From an uncultured Sphingomonas sp. (GTDB lineage: Bacteria > Pseudomonadota > Alphaproteobacteria > Sphingomonadales > Sphingomonadaceae): a stretch of DNA of 64,000 nt. The stretch is taken from the NCBI RefSeq assembly GCF_913774285.1, contig NZ_CAJYHX010000019.1, forward strand, positions 124,001 through 188,000, in the 5' to 3' direction. A model generated the notes under the pieces. It was not told the DNA's origin. It was given only the letters and a program-made list of their open reading frames with translations, and made no database searches. This document shows, one piece after another, positions 30,281 through 41,930 of this stretch (positions are counted from its first letter, which is position 1; each line of letters opens with the position of its first letter). A program made the position numbers and the translations under genes.

Positions 30281-30690
30281 CGGTGGGTCCTTTCTCGTGT
30301 CGATGACGAAGGACTAAGCGAGTCGAGGAATCCGCAGCCTGAACCGGTTCGTAGGCAAGGGTTCATCTTCGTCTCATGCTGCTGCGCTGCGGCAGATCGG
30401 CAACAGCGCCATCGCTTTACGAATTGCAGTACTGCCCAGTACGATTTTAGCTTGACGTTACGGCGAACAGGCGTAGATGGAGGCGTATACCGAAACGACC
30501 CGCGCGCAATCGACAGCGTGGGTTCAGGGAGCCGGGATATACCGGTAGTTCTCGCGGCGGAACGATGGGGGAACCCTCGGCAGTTCCGGCGCGGGGTTAG
30601 GTGGAACATATTTTCGCGGAACGGCCGGCGATGCCTCTTTGGCGTCGCGACGGGGAGGCCTGCGTCCGCCGCGTATAGGGAGTGCAGGCG

Positions 30691-31065
30691 ATGGCGTATC
30701 TCGATCTTACCGGCTTCGACCGTCAGCCTGTCACGGCGCAGGCACCTGCCGCGCTGACGCAGCTCGAATGGCAGGTGGTCGCCATCGCGCAGCGTGATCG
30801 GCTCTCCTCGCTCGAAGCGCCGAGCCGCTGGGCCCGCTTCCTGTCAATTTTCTTCGGTGGCGATCGCGCGAGCCCCCGCCTCGCGGACTCGAAGCTGGAG
30901 GCGCTGCGCCGCATCGCCGTGCTCGCCTGGCACAAGGGCTATGCGCTGCCGAAGCAGGAAATCGCCGCCTTCCACGCCTCGGGCTATTCGCTCGAACATC
31001 TCGAGCTGCTGCTCGCTCGGGTGAGCCAGGGCCGCTCGGCGCTCAACGAGGGGCGCGCCCGCTAA
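30691..31065 (+). CDS. Hypothetical protein
   Basis: MAYLDLTGFDRQPVTAQAPAALTQLEWQVVAIAQ...; complete ORF with SD-like AGGGAG-like upstream sequence. Confidence 0.65.
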   Translation: MAYLDLTGFDRQPVTAQAPAALTQLEWQVVAIAQRDRLSSLEAPSRWARFLSIFFGGDRASPRLADSKLEALRRIAVLAWHKGYALPKQEIAAFHASGYSLEHLELLLARVSQGRSALNEGRAR

Positions 31066-31090
31066 CCGCGGACGCGCCTTCTTCCCCCGC

Positions 31091-31414
31091 TTACTGCTTC
31101 TTTTCCTGGTTCTCGCTGTCGGCGTTCCGGTCGATGCGCGACGTCATGCCGGTGGCGGCAGCGTCCGATTCGGTCTGTTCGCGGTCACTGAACGGCGCCG
31201 GCTTCTCCGTCGGCGTCGCCTCGGGGACGGGCGCGGCGTTGACCGGCTCGGCGGCGGCGGGCTCCTGCGTGGAGACGTTCACGTCGGCCGGGGTCTCCGG
31301 CACGGTGATCTCGGTGACATTGGCGTCGGGCGCGCTCGGGGCCTCATCCTTGCTCCCGCAGGCAGCGAGGGTGAGGCCGGCGCCGGCCAGGATCGCGAAA
31401 GTGCGCAGCTTCAT
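31091..31414 (-). CDS. Putative lipoprotein
   Basis: MKLRTFAILAGAGLTLAACGSKDEA lipobox LAAC followed by Pro/Glu/Thr-rich tail. Confidence 0.7.
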   Translation of the reverse strand: MKLRTFAILAGAGLTLAACGSKDEAPSAPDANVTEITVPETPADVNVSTQEPAAAEPVNAAPVPEATPTEKPAPFSDREQTESDAAATGMTSRIDRNADSENQEKKQ

Positions 31415-31437
31415 CAGGGTTTCCTTGGCGTTCGGGT

Positions 31438-33138
31438 TCAGGAGGCGGTGGCGACGCTGACCGCCGCGCGCGCTTCGATCTTCTCGGCGAGCAGCTTGTC
31501 CCAGTTATAGGGATCGTCGCGGAAGTTCATCGTGCCGTCGCCGCTCGCAAACGCGGTCCAGTAGAGCAGATAGACGGCGACCTGGTCGGCATCGGCAAGC
31601 CGGACGCGCACCGTCTTGGTGCCTTCCAGCTGGGCGGCGATCGCATCGGGCTGCCAGTTCGGATCGTTCTTGAGCAGCAGCTCGGCAAGCGGGCCCGGCT
31701 TTTCCAGACGGACGCAGCCATGGCTGTCGAGCCGGCTATAGCTGTTGAAGCCCGACTGGACCGGCGTGTCGTGCAGATACACGGCATAGGGATTGTCGAA
31801 GTCGAACTTGTAGCGGCCGAGCGCGCTCTTCGGGCCCGATTCCTGCTGCAGGCGACGATCCGGGCCGGTGCCGATCACGCGGTAGCCATGCGCCTTCAGA
31901 TAAGCCTCGCCCTTGGGCCACAGCTCCTTCGCCGCGATGCCGCTCGGCACGTTCCACGGCGGATTGAGCACGATCGAGTGGATGCGCGACTGGAGCATCG
32001 GCGTCTCATTGCCCGGACGGCCGGTGACCGCCTTCATCGAGGCGATCGGGCTGTCGCCCTCGAACACCGTCATCACCGCAGCCGCGATGTTTACCTGGAT
32101 GCGCTTGGCGGGCAGCGTTTGCGGCAGCCAGCGCCAGCGCTCCATGTTCGCCATGATCTGGCGGACGCGCGCCTCCACCGGCACGTTGAGCGCCGCGAGG
32201 GTGCCGGTGGAGACCACGCCGGTCGGGCGCAGGCCGTAGCGGCGCTGGGCGCGGAGCACGGCCTCCTGCAGGTCCTGGTCGAACACGTCGCCGCTGGTCG
32301 AGACCTGCTTGTCCTCCACCGCGAGCCGCTTGCGCAGCGCCTTCACGCGTGCGCCGCTGGCGCCCTTGGCGAGATCGGGCCCCGGCGCGAGCTTGGGCCA
32401 GCCGCCCGAGGTAAGGATCGCGCGATAGGCGACCAGGCCCTTCTCCAGCCCGTCATAGCCAGCATAGGGCGGTGGCAGCGAGCGGATCCAGGCGGCGAGG
32501 CGATCGCGCTTCACCGCATCGGCAAAGCCGGGGGCGGGATCGAACGGGGCGGGGCGCAGGCCCCAGTCGTTGATGAAGTCGCTCGAATCGAGGCGGCCGG
32601 AATGGACGGCGCGGGCATAGTCGAGCGCGGCACGGGCCATGCCGTCGCTGTCATTGGGGAGGGTGACCGTGCTGGTCATGCGGCGCAGGCCCTGCGACAG
32701 GCCGGCATCGGTGAGCAGCTGGCGGAGTTCCGCAATCTGCTTGGTGCTCAGCGTCGGCAGCGGGGTGGCCGCGACCAGCGGCGCGGGGGCGAGCGGGGTG
32801 GGCTGCACCTGGGGCGGCGCGAGCGTCGGGCGGGGCGCCTGCACTGCCGGGGTCTGCGCCTGGGGTGCGCGCTGCGCGGGAGTCGCCGTCGGCCGCGGCG
32901 TCTGCGTGCGGGCCGGTGCCTGGGTCTGCACCTGGCTCACCGGCGTCGGCGTCGGCTGGGCGGCCGGAGTCGGGCTCGGCTTGGGCTTCGGAATCAGCCG
33001 GAACTGGGCCATGGCAGGAGAGGCGATCGCGCTTGCCAGCGCCAGTACGGCTATCCCCTTCGTCAGCACCAACTTCGTTCCCACCGGCTTCTTCACTTCG
33101 TCCACGCGCAATACTCCACTCGCCGCGTCGTTGATCAA
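31438..33138 (-). CDS. L,D-transpeptidase (YcbB-like) with peptidoglycan-binding domain (start uncertain)
   Basis: SRLDSHGCVRLEKP catalytic motif; QRRYGLRPTGVVSTGTLAALNVP PG-binding motif; Pro/Thr-rich linker. Confidence 0.92.
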   Translation of the reverse strand: MINDAASGVLRVDEVKKPVGTKLVLTKGIAVLALASAIASPAMAQFRLIPKPKPSPTPAAQPTPTPVSQVQTQAPARTQTPRPTATPAQRAPQAQTPAVQAPRPTLAPPQVQPTPLAPAPLVAATPLPTLSTKQIAELRQLLTDAGLSQGLRRMTSTVTLPNDSDGMARAALDYARAVHSGRLDSSDFINDWGLRPAPFDPAPGFADAVKRDRLAAWIRSLPPPYAGYDGLEKGLVAYRAILTSGGWPKLAPGPDLAKGASGARVKALRKRLAVEDKQVSTSGDVFDQDLQEAVLRAQRRYGLRPTGVVSTGTLAALNVPVEARVRQIMANMERWRWLPQTLPAKRIQVNIAAAVMTVFEGDSPIASMKAVTGRPGNETPMLQSRIHSIVLNPPWNVPSGIAAKELWPKGEAYLKAHGYRVIGTGPDRRLQQESGPKSALGRYKFDFDNPYAVYLHDTPVQSGFNSYSRLDSHGCVRLEKPGPLAELLLKNDPNWQPDAIAAQLEGTKTVRVRLADADQVAVYLLYWTAFASGDGTMNFRDDPYNWDKLLAEKIEARAAVSVATAS

Positions 33139-33209
33139 CGCATCGGCCTATAGGCGATGCCCGCACGAACATGCGAGAAGGAAAACCCATCCCCCGCTCA
33201 GCTTGACTT

Positions 33210-34598
33210 TTGCCAACGTTGTCGGGAAGCGTCGCGCCCGACACGCCACCAGGGCAGGAGAGGGATCGCTTGGCCACCGCACGTTCGACGCACACCACGC
33301 TGGCATTCGCCGCGGTAACAACGCTGTTCTTCGCCTGGGGGTTCATCACCTCGCTGGTCGACCCGCTCGTCGCGGCGGTGAAGGGCATCTTCACGCTCAC
33401 CAATCTGCAGGCGCAGGCAAGCGCGTTTGCGTTCTTCTTCGCCTATTTCGTGGTGTCGCTGCCGGCCGCCGCGCTGGTCTCGCGCCTCAAGGCGGTGCCG
33501 TCGATCCTGCTGGCGCTGTGCACCATGGCGGTCGCCTGCCTGATCATGCTGACCGCGGCCAACCTCGCCAACTACTGGCTGGTGCTGCTCGGCCTGTTCG
33601 TGCTGGCGAGCGGCATCACGGTGCTCCAGGTCGCCGCGAACCCGCTGGCGGCGGCGCTCGGCGATCCGCAGCGCAGCCATTTCCGGCTGGTGCTGAGCCA
33701 GACCTTCAACTCCTTCGGCACCTTCCTCGGCCCGCTGCTCGGCGCGCACCTGTTCCTCAAGGGCGTCGAGGTGAAGTCGGGCGCGGTCGTCGATCCGGCG
33801 GTCCGCGCCGAGGCGCTGGCGGGCATCGACACCGCCTATCTGTGGATCTGCGGGCTGATCCTCGCGCTCGCGGTGTTCTTCTTCCTCAGCCGCCGCGTCG
33901 TCAGCGATGCCGCGCCTGCGGACAAGGGTACCTCGGGCCTTTTCGACGCCTTCGCGTCGCGCTGGGCGCTGTTCGGCGCGCTGGGCATCTTCCTCTATGT
34001 CGGCGCCGAAGTGTCGATCGGCACCCAGATGGCGCTGTTCCTCAACGACAACAGCATTTGGGGCCAGTCCGACGCGCCGTTCGGGGTGCCGATCCTCGGC
34101 ACGCTGATGGGCAGCGACGGCGTCCACGGCGTGTCGCTCCAGGAAGCCGGCAAGGCCGTCGCCTTCTATTGGGGCGGGGCGATGGTCGGCCGTGCGCTCG
34201 GCTCGCTGCTGCTCACCCGCGTCCGCGCCGACAAGCTGCTCGCGCTGTTCACCGTGATCGCGGCGGCGATGTGCCTCTATGTCGTCACGGTCGGCGGCGT
34301 CACCGCGGGCTTCGTCGCGCTGTCGATCGGCCTGTTCAACTCGATCATGTTCCCGGTGATCTTCACCCTGACCCTGGAACGGTCGGGCGCCAGCGAGGAG
34401 GCGACCTCGGGCCTGCTGTGCACCGCGATCGTCGGCGGCGCGCTGCTGCCGCTGCTGGTCGGCAAGGTAGCGGACCTGCACGGCTATGCCTTCGCGCTGA
34501 TCGTGCCGGCGCTCTGCTACGTGGTGCTGTGCGGCTTCGCGATCGCCGCGGGCCGCGCCAAGCCGGTGCGCGCCGGCGGGGGCGCTTCGCTGCACTGA
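33210..34598 (+). CDS. Sugar MFS transporter (FucP-like)
   Basis: LFFAWGFITSLVDPLVAAVKGIFTLTNLQAQASAFAFFFAYFVVSLPAA...ITVLQVAANPLAAALG. Confidence 0.88.
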   Translation: MPTLSGSVAPDTPPGQERDRLATARSTHTTLAFAAVTTLFFAWGFITSLVDPLVAAVKGIFTLTNLQAQASAFAFFFAYFVVSLPAAALVSRLKAVPSILLALCTMAVACLIMLTAANLANYWLVLLGLFVLASGITVLQVAANPLAAALGDPQRSHFRLVLSQTFNSFGTFLGPLLGAHLFLKGVEVKSGAVVDPAVRAEALAGIDTAYLWICGLILALAVFFFLSRRVVSDAAPADKGTSGLFDAFASRWALFGALGIFLYVGAEVSIGTQMALFLNDNSIWGQSDAPFGVPILGTLMGSDGVHGVSLQEAGKAVAFYWGGAMVGRALGSLLLTRVRADKLLALFTVIAAAMCLYVVTVGGVTAGFVALSIGLFNSIMFPVIFTLTLERSGASEEATSGLLCTAIVGGALLPLLVGKVADLHGYAFALIVPALCYVVLCGFAIAAGRAKPVRAGGGASLH

Positions 34599-34658
34599 TC
34601 TGCAAGGGCCGGGTGAGGGTTTGACGCTCCCGCAGCGTTGCGCCACGCTCGGCCCCCA

Positions 34659-35410
<752 letters not shown>

Positions 35411-35414
<4 letters not shown>

Positions 35415-37363
35415 AGCAGCTGCTCGGCACGGCGGCGCTGCTGATCGCGGCTCCGGCCGCCGGGCAGACGCTGGAGCTGGTCTCCCCCGACGGCGCCAAC
35501 CGCGTGGTGGTGGCGCTCGATCGGCAGGGCGTGCCCAACTACACGGTGCAGCGAAAGGGCGAGCTGATCCTCGCGCCCGCGCCGATCGCGCTCGACCTCG
35601 ATCGCGACATGCTCGGCTGGGGCATGGCCGTCACCGGCAGCGAGACGAGCAGCGCCGACACGCGCTACAGGATCGTGCTCGGCAAGGCGGCCGAGGGGCG
35701 CGACCACTATAACCAGCGCATCATCCACCTGCAGGAGCGCGGCGGCGCCAAAAGGCGGATGGACATCATCCTGCGCGCCTATGACGACGGCATCGCCTTC
35801 CGCATGCTGGTGCCGGTACAGCCGGCGACCGCCGCGGCACTGGTGCGCTACGAGCGCACCGGCTTCTATTTCCCGCAGCCCTGGAAATGCTGGGGGTTCA
35901 ATGTCGGCCGTTTCGGATCGAGCCATGAAGGCGAGTTCGATCCCGTCGACACGACGCGGCTGCGCGACCACAATCTCTTCGACGTGCCCTTCGCCTGCGA
36001 GACGGGGAAGAGCGCCTTCGCCATCGCCGAGGCCGACCTGATCGACTTCGCCGCGATGTACCTCACCGGGCGCGGTGATGGCGGACCTGGGCTGCAGGTG
36101 AAGCTGTCGCCCTCGCTCGACGATCCGCGCATCGCGGTGCACACCCGCATCGGCAGCCCGATCGTCACGCCGTGGCGGGTGGTGATGCTCGCCGACCGGC
36201 TCGGCACGCTGCAGGAATCGACGCTGCTCACCAGCCTTTCCAGCCCGAGCCGGATCGAGGACACCAGCTGGATCCAGGCGGGGCTGACCAGCTGGGACTG
36301 GTGGAGCGGGCCCTCGATCGCCAGGCTCCCCGGCCAGCGCACCACGACGGCGGTGGCCAAGGCGTTCATCGACTTCGCCGCAGCCAATGGCATGCCCTAC
36401 ACGATGATCGACGAGGGCTGGTATGCCGGCGCGGGCGGCGGCGGGGTGCGGCGGCCCGGCGTCGACGTCACCAAATGGGCCGATGCGATTAATCTCCAGG
36501 AGGTCGCCGACTATGCCCGGTCCAAGAAGGTGCGGCTGTGGCTCTGGGCGCACTGGCAGGCCCTCGACGAGCAGATGGAGGATGCGCTCGCGCTCTACGA
36601 GAAGCTGGGCGTCGCCGGCATCAAGATCGACTTCATGGAACGTGACGACCAGTGGATGGTCAACTGGTACCAGAAGCTGCTGGGCGCGGCCGCGCGGCAC
36701 CACCTGATGGTCGACCTGCACGGTGCCTTCGCGCCGCGCGGTCTCACCCGTACCTGGCCCAATTTCGTCACCCAGGAAGGCGTGATGGGCGCCGAGTACA
36801 ACAAGTGGAGCACGCGGGCGACCGCGGGCAACGACGTGATGCTCGCCTATACCCGCGGGCTGCTCGGGCCGATGGACTACACCCCCGGCGGCTTCCGCAA
36901 CGTGACGCCGGCCGATTTCCGGATGCGCGGCGACCTGCCGATGGTGCAGTCGACGCGGGCGCACGGACTGGCGATGTATGTCGTCTATCTCTCGCCGCTG
37001 CAGGCGGTGGCCGACAGCCCGGACACCTATGTGGCGAGCCCCGCGGGCTTCGACTTCATCCGGCAGGTGCCGACCAGCTGGGACGAAACGCGCTTCCTCG
37101 CCGGAGAGACGGGCGCGTACATCGTGCTCGCTCGCCGCAAGGGGAAGACCTGGTATCTCGGTGCGATGAACGACGAGAAGGCGCGGACGATCTCCGTGCC
37201 GCTCGATTTCCTCGGGGAACACGGCGCCGAGGCGCGCATCTGGAGCGACGGAGCGGCGCCCGACGCGGTGCAGGTGGAGACGAGGCGCGTGTCGCGCGAC
37301 GCGCCGCTCTCGCTCAACCTGGCGGCGACGGGCGGCGCAGTGGCGGTGCTTCAGGAGCGCTGA
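35411..37363 (+). CDS. Glycoside hydrolase family 97 protein (GTG start)
   Basis: GIKIDFMERDDQWMVNWYQKLLGAAARHHLMVDLHGAFAPRGLTRTWPNFVTQEGVMGAEYNKW. Confidence 0.92.
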
Positions 37364-37522
37364 TTCGGCAGTAGCTGCCCAGATTCTGCCGCATTTCGTC
37401 GCCGCATTTCCACCGCTCACCTGCCGCTAACGGAAAGTTCACCCAGCGTTCATGGCCCGATGGGTCTTTTCGGTCGCATGATTGTTGCAATGCAGCGCCC
37501 GGAAACCCCGAAGGGGAACGAC

Positions 37523-39376
37523 ATGCCGTTTCTGAAGAGCCCGGCTCGGTTCCTGCTCCACTATGTCACGCGACGGCCGCTGGCCTTCGCGCTGCTCGCG
37601 CTGCTCGTGGTGGGCGGCGCTTCCAGCGCGGTGGGCGTGCAGTACGCGATGAAGCTGCTGATCGATTCGATGACGGTCGCGGCGCCCTCGCACACCGCCG
37701 TGTACTTCGCGCTCGCCGCATTTGTCGGCCTCGTGGCGCTCGAGAACGGACTGGTCCGCGGCGCGGCGATGTTGTTGTGCAACATCACCGTGGCGAGCGG
37801 CGTCCGCATACGGCTCGACATGTTCCACTATCTGACCGGCCATCATATCGGCTTCTTTCAGAACCAGCGCGGCGGCTCGCTGGGCCACCGCGTCGGCGCG
37901 CTGACCGGCTCGTTCCAGGCGCTCACCCACCGCATCCTGATGGAGATCACGCCCCCGCTGATCGCGTTCGGCGGTGCGCTGCTGATCTTCCTCGCGATCG
38001 ACTGGCGCATGGCGGTGGCGATCACCGGCATCTTCGTTGCGGCAAGCACCGGCCTGGTCTTCCTCGGCATGCGCGGCGACAAATACCACAAGGCCTTTGC
38101 CCGCGCCGCCAGCGAGAGCGGCGGCGAGCTGGTCGACCTGGTCGGCAACATCGCCGCGATCAAGTCGTTCGGCGCCCGCCGCCGCGAGTCCGAGCGGCTC
38201 GCCGGCTTCTTCCAGACTGAGGCGGCGGCGCAGAAGCGCGGCTGGATGTTCGTCGAGCGGATCCGCGTCCTCCACGACGTGGCGCTGGTCATCTTGGTCG
38301 GCGGCGCGCTGGTCTGGGCGGTCGAGCGCTGGATCGCGGGCGGCATCACCGCGGGCGACGTCGTCGTCGTCAGCGCGATGACCTTCCGCATGCTCAACGG
38401 CTCGCGCGATCTCGCTATGGCGCTGATCGATACGAGCCAGCAGTTCAGCTATCTGCGCGAGACGCTGGAGATCGTCGGCGCCCCCCATGCGCTGGAAGAC
38501 GCGCCGGACGCGGTGCCGCTGCAGGCGACCGCGGGCGAAGTGCGGATCGAGGGCCTCACCTTCGGCCATCATCCCGGCCGCCCGGTGCTGCACGACCTGT
38601 CGCTGGAGGTCGCCCCCGGCCAGAAGATCGGCATCGTCGGCCCCTCGGGCGCCGGCAAGTCGACGATCCTCCAGCTCGTCCAGCGCCTGCACGACCCGCA
38701 AGCGGGACGCGTGCTGATCGACGGCCAGCCGATCGACCGGGTGACGCAGGACAGCCTGCACCAGGCCGTCGCCGTGGTGCCGCAGGAAGTGCTGCTGTTC
38801 CACCGCTCGATCCTCGAGAACATCCGCTTCGCGCGTCCCGACGCCACCGATGCCGAGGTGCGCGCCGCGGCCGAGGCGGCGCACTGCGCGGGCTTCATCG
38901 CACTGCTGCCCAAGGGCTATGACACGATCGTCGGCGAGCGCGGCACCAACCTGTCCGGCGGCCAGCGCCAGCGCATCGGCATCGCGCGCGCGTTCCTGAG
39001 CAAGGCGCCGATCGTGCTGCTCGACGAGGCGACCTCGGCGCTGGACACCGGCTCGGAAATCGAGGTGCAGCAGGCGCTCGACGCGCTGATGGCGCACCGC
39101 ACGGTGTTGGCGGTGGCGCATCGCCTGTCCACCGTGGTCGGCTTCGACCGGGTCATCGTGGTCGAGCATGGCCGGATCGTCGAGGACGGCGCGCCGCTGT
39201 CGCTGCTCCGCGCCGGCGGTGCGTTCCAGCGGCTCTGGGCGCTGCAGGCCGAGGGGCTAGACGCCCCGGTCGAGCGCCGCGAATTCCCGCGCTTCGTGGC
39301 CGGCACCGCGCGGCGGATGTTCGGGCTTGCGCCCCGCCCGCCGCTGCGGCTGGTCGAGCGGCAGGCGGCCGGATGA
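37523..39376 (+). CDS. ABC transporter, fused permease/ATPase (MsbA-like)
   Basis: Walker A GPSGAGKST, signature LSGGQRQRIGIARAFL, Walker B IVLLDEATSALD. Confidence 0.92.
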   Translation: MPFLKSPARFLLHYVTRRPLAFALLALLVVGGASSAVGVQYAMKLLIDSMTVAAPSHTAVYFALAAFVGLVALENGLVRGAAMLLCNITVASGVRIRLDMFHYLTGHHIGFFQNQRGGSLGHRVGALTGSFQALTHRILMEITPPLIAFGGALLIFLAIDWRMAVAITGIFVAASTGLVFLGMRGDKYHKAFARAASESGGELVDLVGNIAAIKSFGARRRESERLAGFFQTEAAAQKRGWMFVERIRVLHDVALVILVGGALVWAVERWIAGGITAGDVVVVSAMTFRMLNGSRDLAMALIDTSQQFSYLRETLEIVGAPHALEDAPDAVPLQATAGEVRIEGLTFGHHPGRPVLHDLSLEVAPGQKIGIVGPSGAGKSTILQLVQRLHDPQAGRVLIDGQPIDRVTQDSLHQAVAVVPQEVLLFHRSILENIRFARPDATDAEVRAAAEAAHCAGFIALLPKGYDTIVGERGTNLSGGQRQRIGIARAFLSKAPIVLLDEATSALDTGSEIEVQQALDALMAHRTVLAVAHRLSTVVGFDRVIVVEHGRIVEDGAPLSLLRAGGAFQRLWALQAEGLDAPVERREFPRFVAGTARRMFGLAPRPPLRLVERQAAG

Positions 39377-39494
39377 TCGTCGGCGGTTGCAAATATGGTA
39401 CGTTGCATAACTGTTATTGACTGAAACAATCTGTCATGCGACCTTCGCCTGGCATCGGGACGTGTAACGATCTCGAGCCAGGGGAGAGGTACGC

Positions 39495-41891
39495 ATGGCA
39501 GGTTTTTCGACGCGCACCCGCGTGCGCATCACGTGCGGCTTGGCGGCGCTGGCCGCCGGCGGGGTTGGCATGGCGCCCACCGCCCGGGCACAGACCGAAC
39601 AGCCCGAGGCTACCACCAGCGATGCGGTGACGCAGGAGATCGTCGTCACCGCGCGCCGCCGCGCCGAGAGCCTGCAGGACACGCCCGTCGCGATCACCGC
39701 GCTCAGCGCCGAGACGCTCGCCGCCCGCCAGATCCAGCAGACCCAGGATCTCGAGCGCGTTACCCCCAGCCTCCAGTTCAAGCCGGCCGGGCAGCTTTCG
39801 GGCAACAGCGCCTCGGCGGTGGTGTTCATCCGCGGCGTCGGCCAGGTCGACCCGACCGCGGCGGTGGATCCGGGTGTCGGCATCTATCTCGACGAGGTCT
39901 ATCTCGGCCGCGCGGTGGGCGGCGCGATCGACTTCGGCGACATCGACGGGGTGGAGGTTCTGCGCGGGCCGCAGGGCACGCTGTTCGGCCGCAACACGAT
40001 CGGCGGCGCGATCCTGGTCCGCACCAAGCAGCCCGAACTGGGCGTATGGGGCGGCCGCGCCCGCGTCCGGGTCGGCGAGTACAACCTGCGCGAAGGCTTC
40101 GCCGCGCTCAACATCCCGCTGGCCAGCACGCTCGCCGCGCGGGTTTCCGGCGGCTACCGCAAGCGCGATGGCTATGTGATCCGAGCGGTCGACGGGCTCG
40201 ATCTCGGCAACGAGGACGGCTATTCGTTCAACGGCGCGCTCAAGTGGCAGCCCTCGTCCGATTTCGACCTCTACCTGCGCGGCGACTATTCGAAGCGCGA
40301 CGAGCATGGTGCGCCGTTCGTCTTCGCCGGGATCAACGAGCAGGCGCCGGTGGCGGCGATCGCCAGCGTAGGGGCAGGGTGCCCGGGGGCGACGATCCCC
40401 TTCGCGCCGCTCACCGCCGGCGACCCGCGCTTCGGGGCGCCCAACGTGCCGATGGTCGCCGATCCGCGCTGCGCCAACGACCTCCAGGCCAAGGGCCCGT
40501 TCGTCAACGGCGGCACCGCGCCAGTGCTGAGCAATTCGGAGGTCTGGGGCTTCGGCGCCACCGCCAATATCCGGCTGTCGCACGTCGCGGCGGTGAAGCT
40601 GATCTCGGCCTATCGCAACACCAGCTCGCGCGGCATCCGCGACGGTGACAATACGCCGCTGACGCTGATCACCACCGATGTCGGGGCGGAGTCGGGCCAG
40701 TTCAGCCAGGAGATCCAGCTCCAGCTCGACTGGGGCAAGGTGAGCGCGATCCTCGGCGGCTATTATTTCAACGAAGTCACCGACGAGCGGGCGACGGTGT
40801 TCCTCGCCTATCCGCCGTCACCGCCGGTGATCCGTTCGATCCTGGCGGGCGGGCCGGGCTCGCGCGATCTCCAGGTTTCGCGGCTCAAGACAGACTCGCT
40901 GGCAGGCTTTGGCGAGGTCAGCGTCAAGCCGGCGGAGGGCCTCGAGCTCACCGGCGGCCTGCGCTACACCACCGATCGCAAGACCTTCCTCGGCACGGTG
41001 TTCAACCTGTTCCCCTCGAGCCAGCCCGATCCCGATCCGCTGCCGACGCTGGCGATCCCGCAGGGCGGGCCGCTGTTTCTCTACCACCGGCCCTTCGCCA
41101 AGTCCTTCTCGGCGCTCACCGGCTCGGCCAGCGTGCAATATCGCTGGAGCAACGCGATCAGCACCTATGCCTCCTATGCCCGCAGTTTCAAATCGGGCGG
41201 GTTCAACAGCCGCTACAATGCGGCGCCAGCGGGCAATGTGCCGGTGCCGTTCGACGAGGAGGACGTCACCAGCTACGAGATCGGCATCAAGACGAATATC
41301 GGTCGGCTGCGCTTCAACCTCGCGGCGTTCCAGGCCGATTACGACAATATCCAGCTGATCTTCCGACAGGGCGTGGTGCCGCTGCTGTTCAACGCCGGCA
41401 AGGCGCGGATCCGCGGTGTCGAGGCTGAGGCCAACCTGCGCACCGCCTTCGGGCTCAGCATCGACGGCGGGGTCAGCGTGCTCGACGACAAGATCCGCAG
41501 CATCACGCCCGTACCGGGCGCGACCGCGACGGTGACGCCCAATGACGACCTGCCGCTGACCCCGTCGCTCCAGGCCAATCTCGCGCTCGGCTATGACATC
41601 GCGCTGGGCAACGGCATGACTCTCACCCCGCGGGTCGATGGCAGCTATACCTCCAAGATCACCTTCATTACCGGCAGCATCCCGCTGATCGAGGAGAACG
41701 GCTATTTCGTCGGCAACGGATCGGTGACGCTCAAGTTCAACGATCGCTATGAGGTGAGCGCCGGAGTCAACAACATCCTCGACTCGCGCTATCTCATCCA
41801 GGGCAACGCCTCGCTTGCCACGCTCGGCTATGCCGAGCGCATGTATGCCCGCCCGCGCAACTGGTATCTGCAGCTCTCGGGTCGCTTCTGA
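39495..41891 (+). CDS. TonB-dependent receptor
   Basis: QEIVVTARRRAESLQDTPVAITALSAETL plug, VEVLRGPQGTLFGRNTIGGAILV, C-terminal NWYLQLSGRF. Confidence 0.94.
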   Translation: MAGFSTRTRVRITCGLAALAAGGVGMAPTARAQTEQPEATTSDAVTQEIVVTARRRAESLQDTPVAITALSAETLAARQIQQTQDLERVTPSLQFKPAGQLSGNSASAVVFIRGVGQVDPTAAVDPGVGIYLDEVYLGRAVGGAIDFGDIDGVEVLRGPQGTLFGRNTIGGAILVRTKQPELGVWGGRARVRVGEYNLREGFAALNIPLASTLAARVSGGYRKRDGYVIRAVDGLDLGNEDGYSFNGALKWQPSSDFDLYLRGDYSKRDEHGAPFVFAGINEQAPVAAIASVGAGCPGATIPFAPLTAGDPRFGAPNVPMVADPRCANDLQAKGPFVNGGTAPVLSNSEVWGFGATANIRLSHVAAVKLISAYRNTSSRGIRDGDNTPLTLITTDVGAESGQFSQEIQLQLDWGKVSAILGGYYFNEVTDERATVFLAYPPSPPVIRSILAGGPGSRDLQVSRLKTDSLAGFGEVSVKPAEGLELTGGLRYTTDRKTFLGTVFNLFPSSQPDPDPLPTLAIPQGGPLFLYHRPFAKSFSALTGSASVQYRWSNAISTYASYARSFKSGGFNSRYNAAPAGNVPVPFDEEDVTSYEIGIKTNIGRLRFNLAAFQADYDNIQLIFRQGVVPLLFNAGKARIRGVEAEANLRTAFGLSIDGGVSVLDDKIRSITPVPGATATVTPNDDLPLTPSLQANLALGYDIALGNGMTLTPRVDGSYTSKITFITGSIPLIEENGYFVGNGSVTLKFNDRYEVSAGVNNILDSRYLIQGNASLATLGYAERMYARPRNWYLQLSGRF

Positions 41892-41896
41892 GAGCC

Positions 41897-41922
41897 GGCC
41901 GGCGCGCTTCGGTGCGCCGGCC
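41897..41922. terminator. Bidirectional terminator-like hairpin
   Basis: GGCCGGCGCGC-TTCG-GTGCGCCGGCC, 11-bp stem with cTTCGg loop between convergent genes. Confidence 0.75.
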
Positions 41923-41930
41923 ACCCTGCC

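Noticed and set aside
31720-33153. 477-aa ORF antisense to the L,D-transpeptidase
   Set aside because: Shadow ORF with no recognisable motif
39400-39440. AT-rich imperfect palindrome (TGTTATTGACTGAAACA) upstream of the TonB receptor as a MarR operator
   Set aside because: Arms too short and imperfect; MarR gene is on the far side of the receptor and convergent, so no strong link
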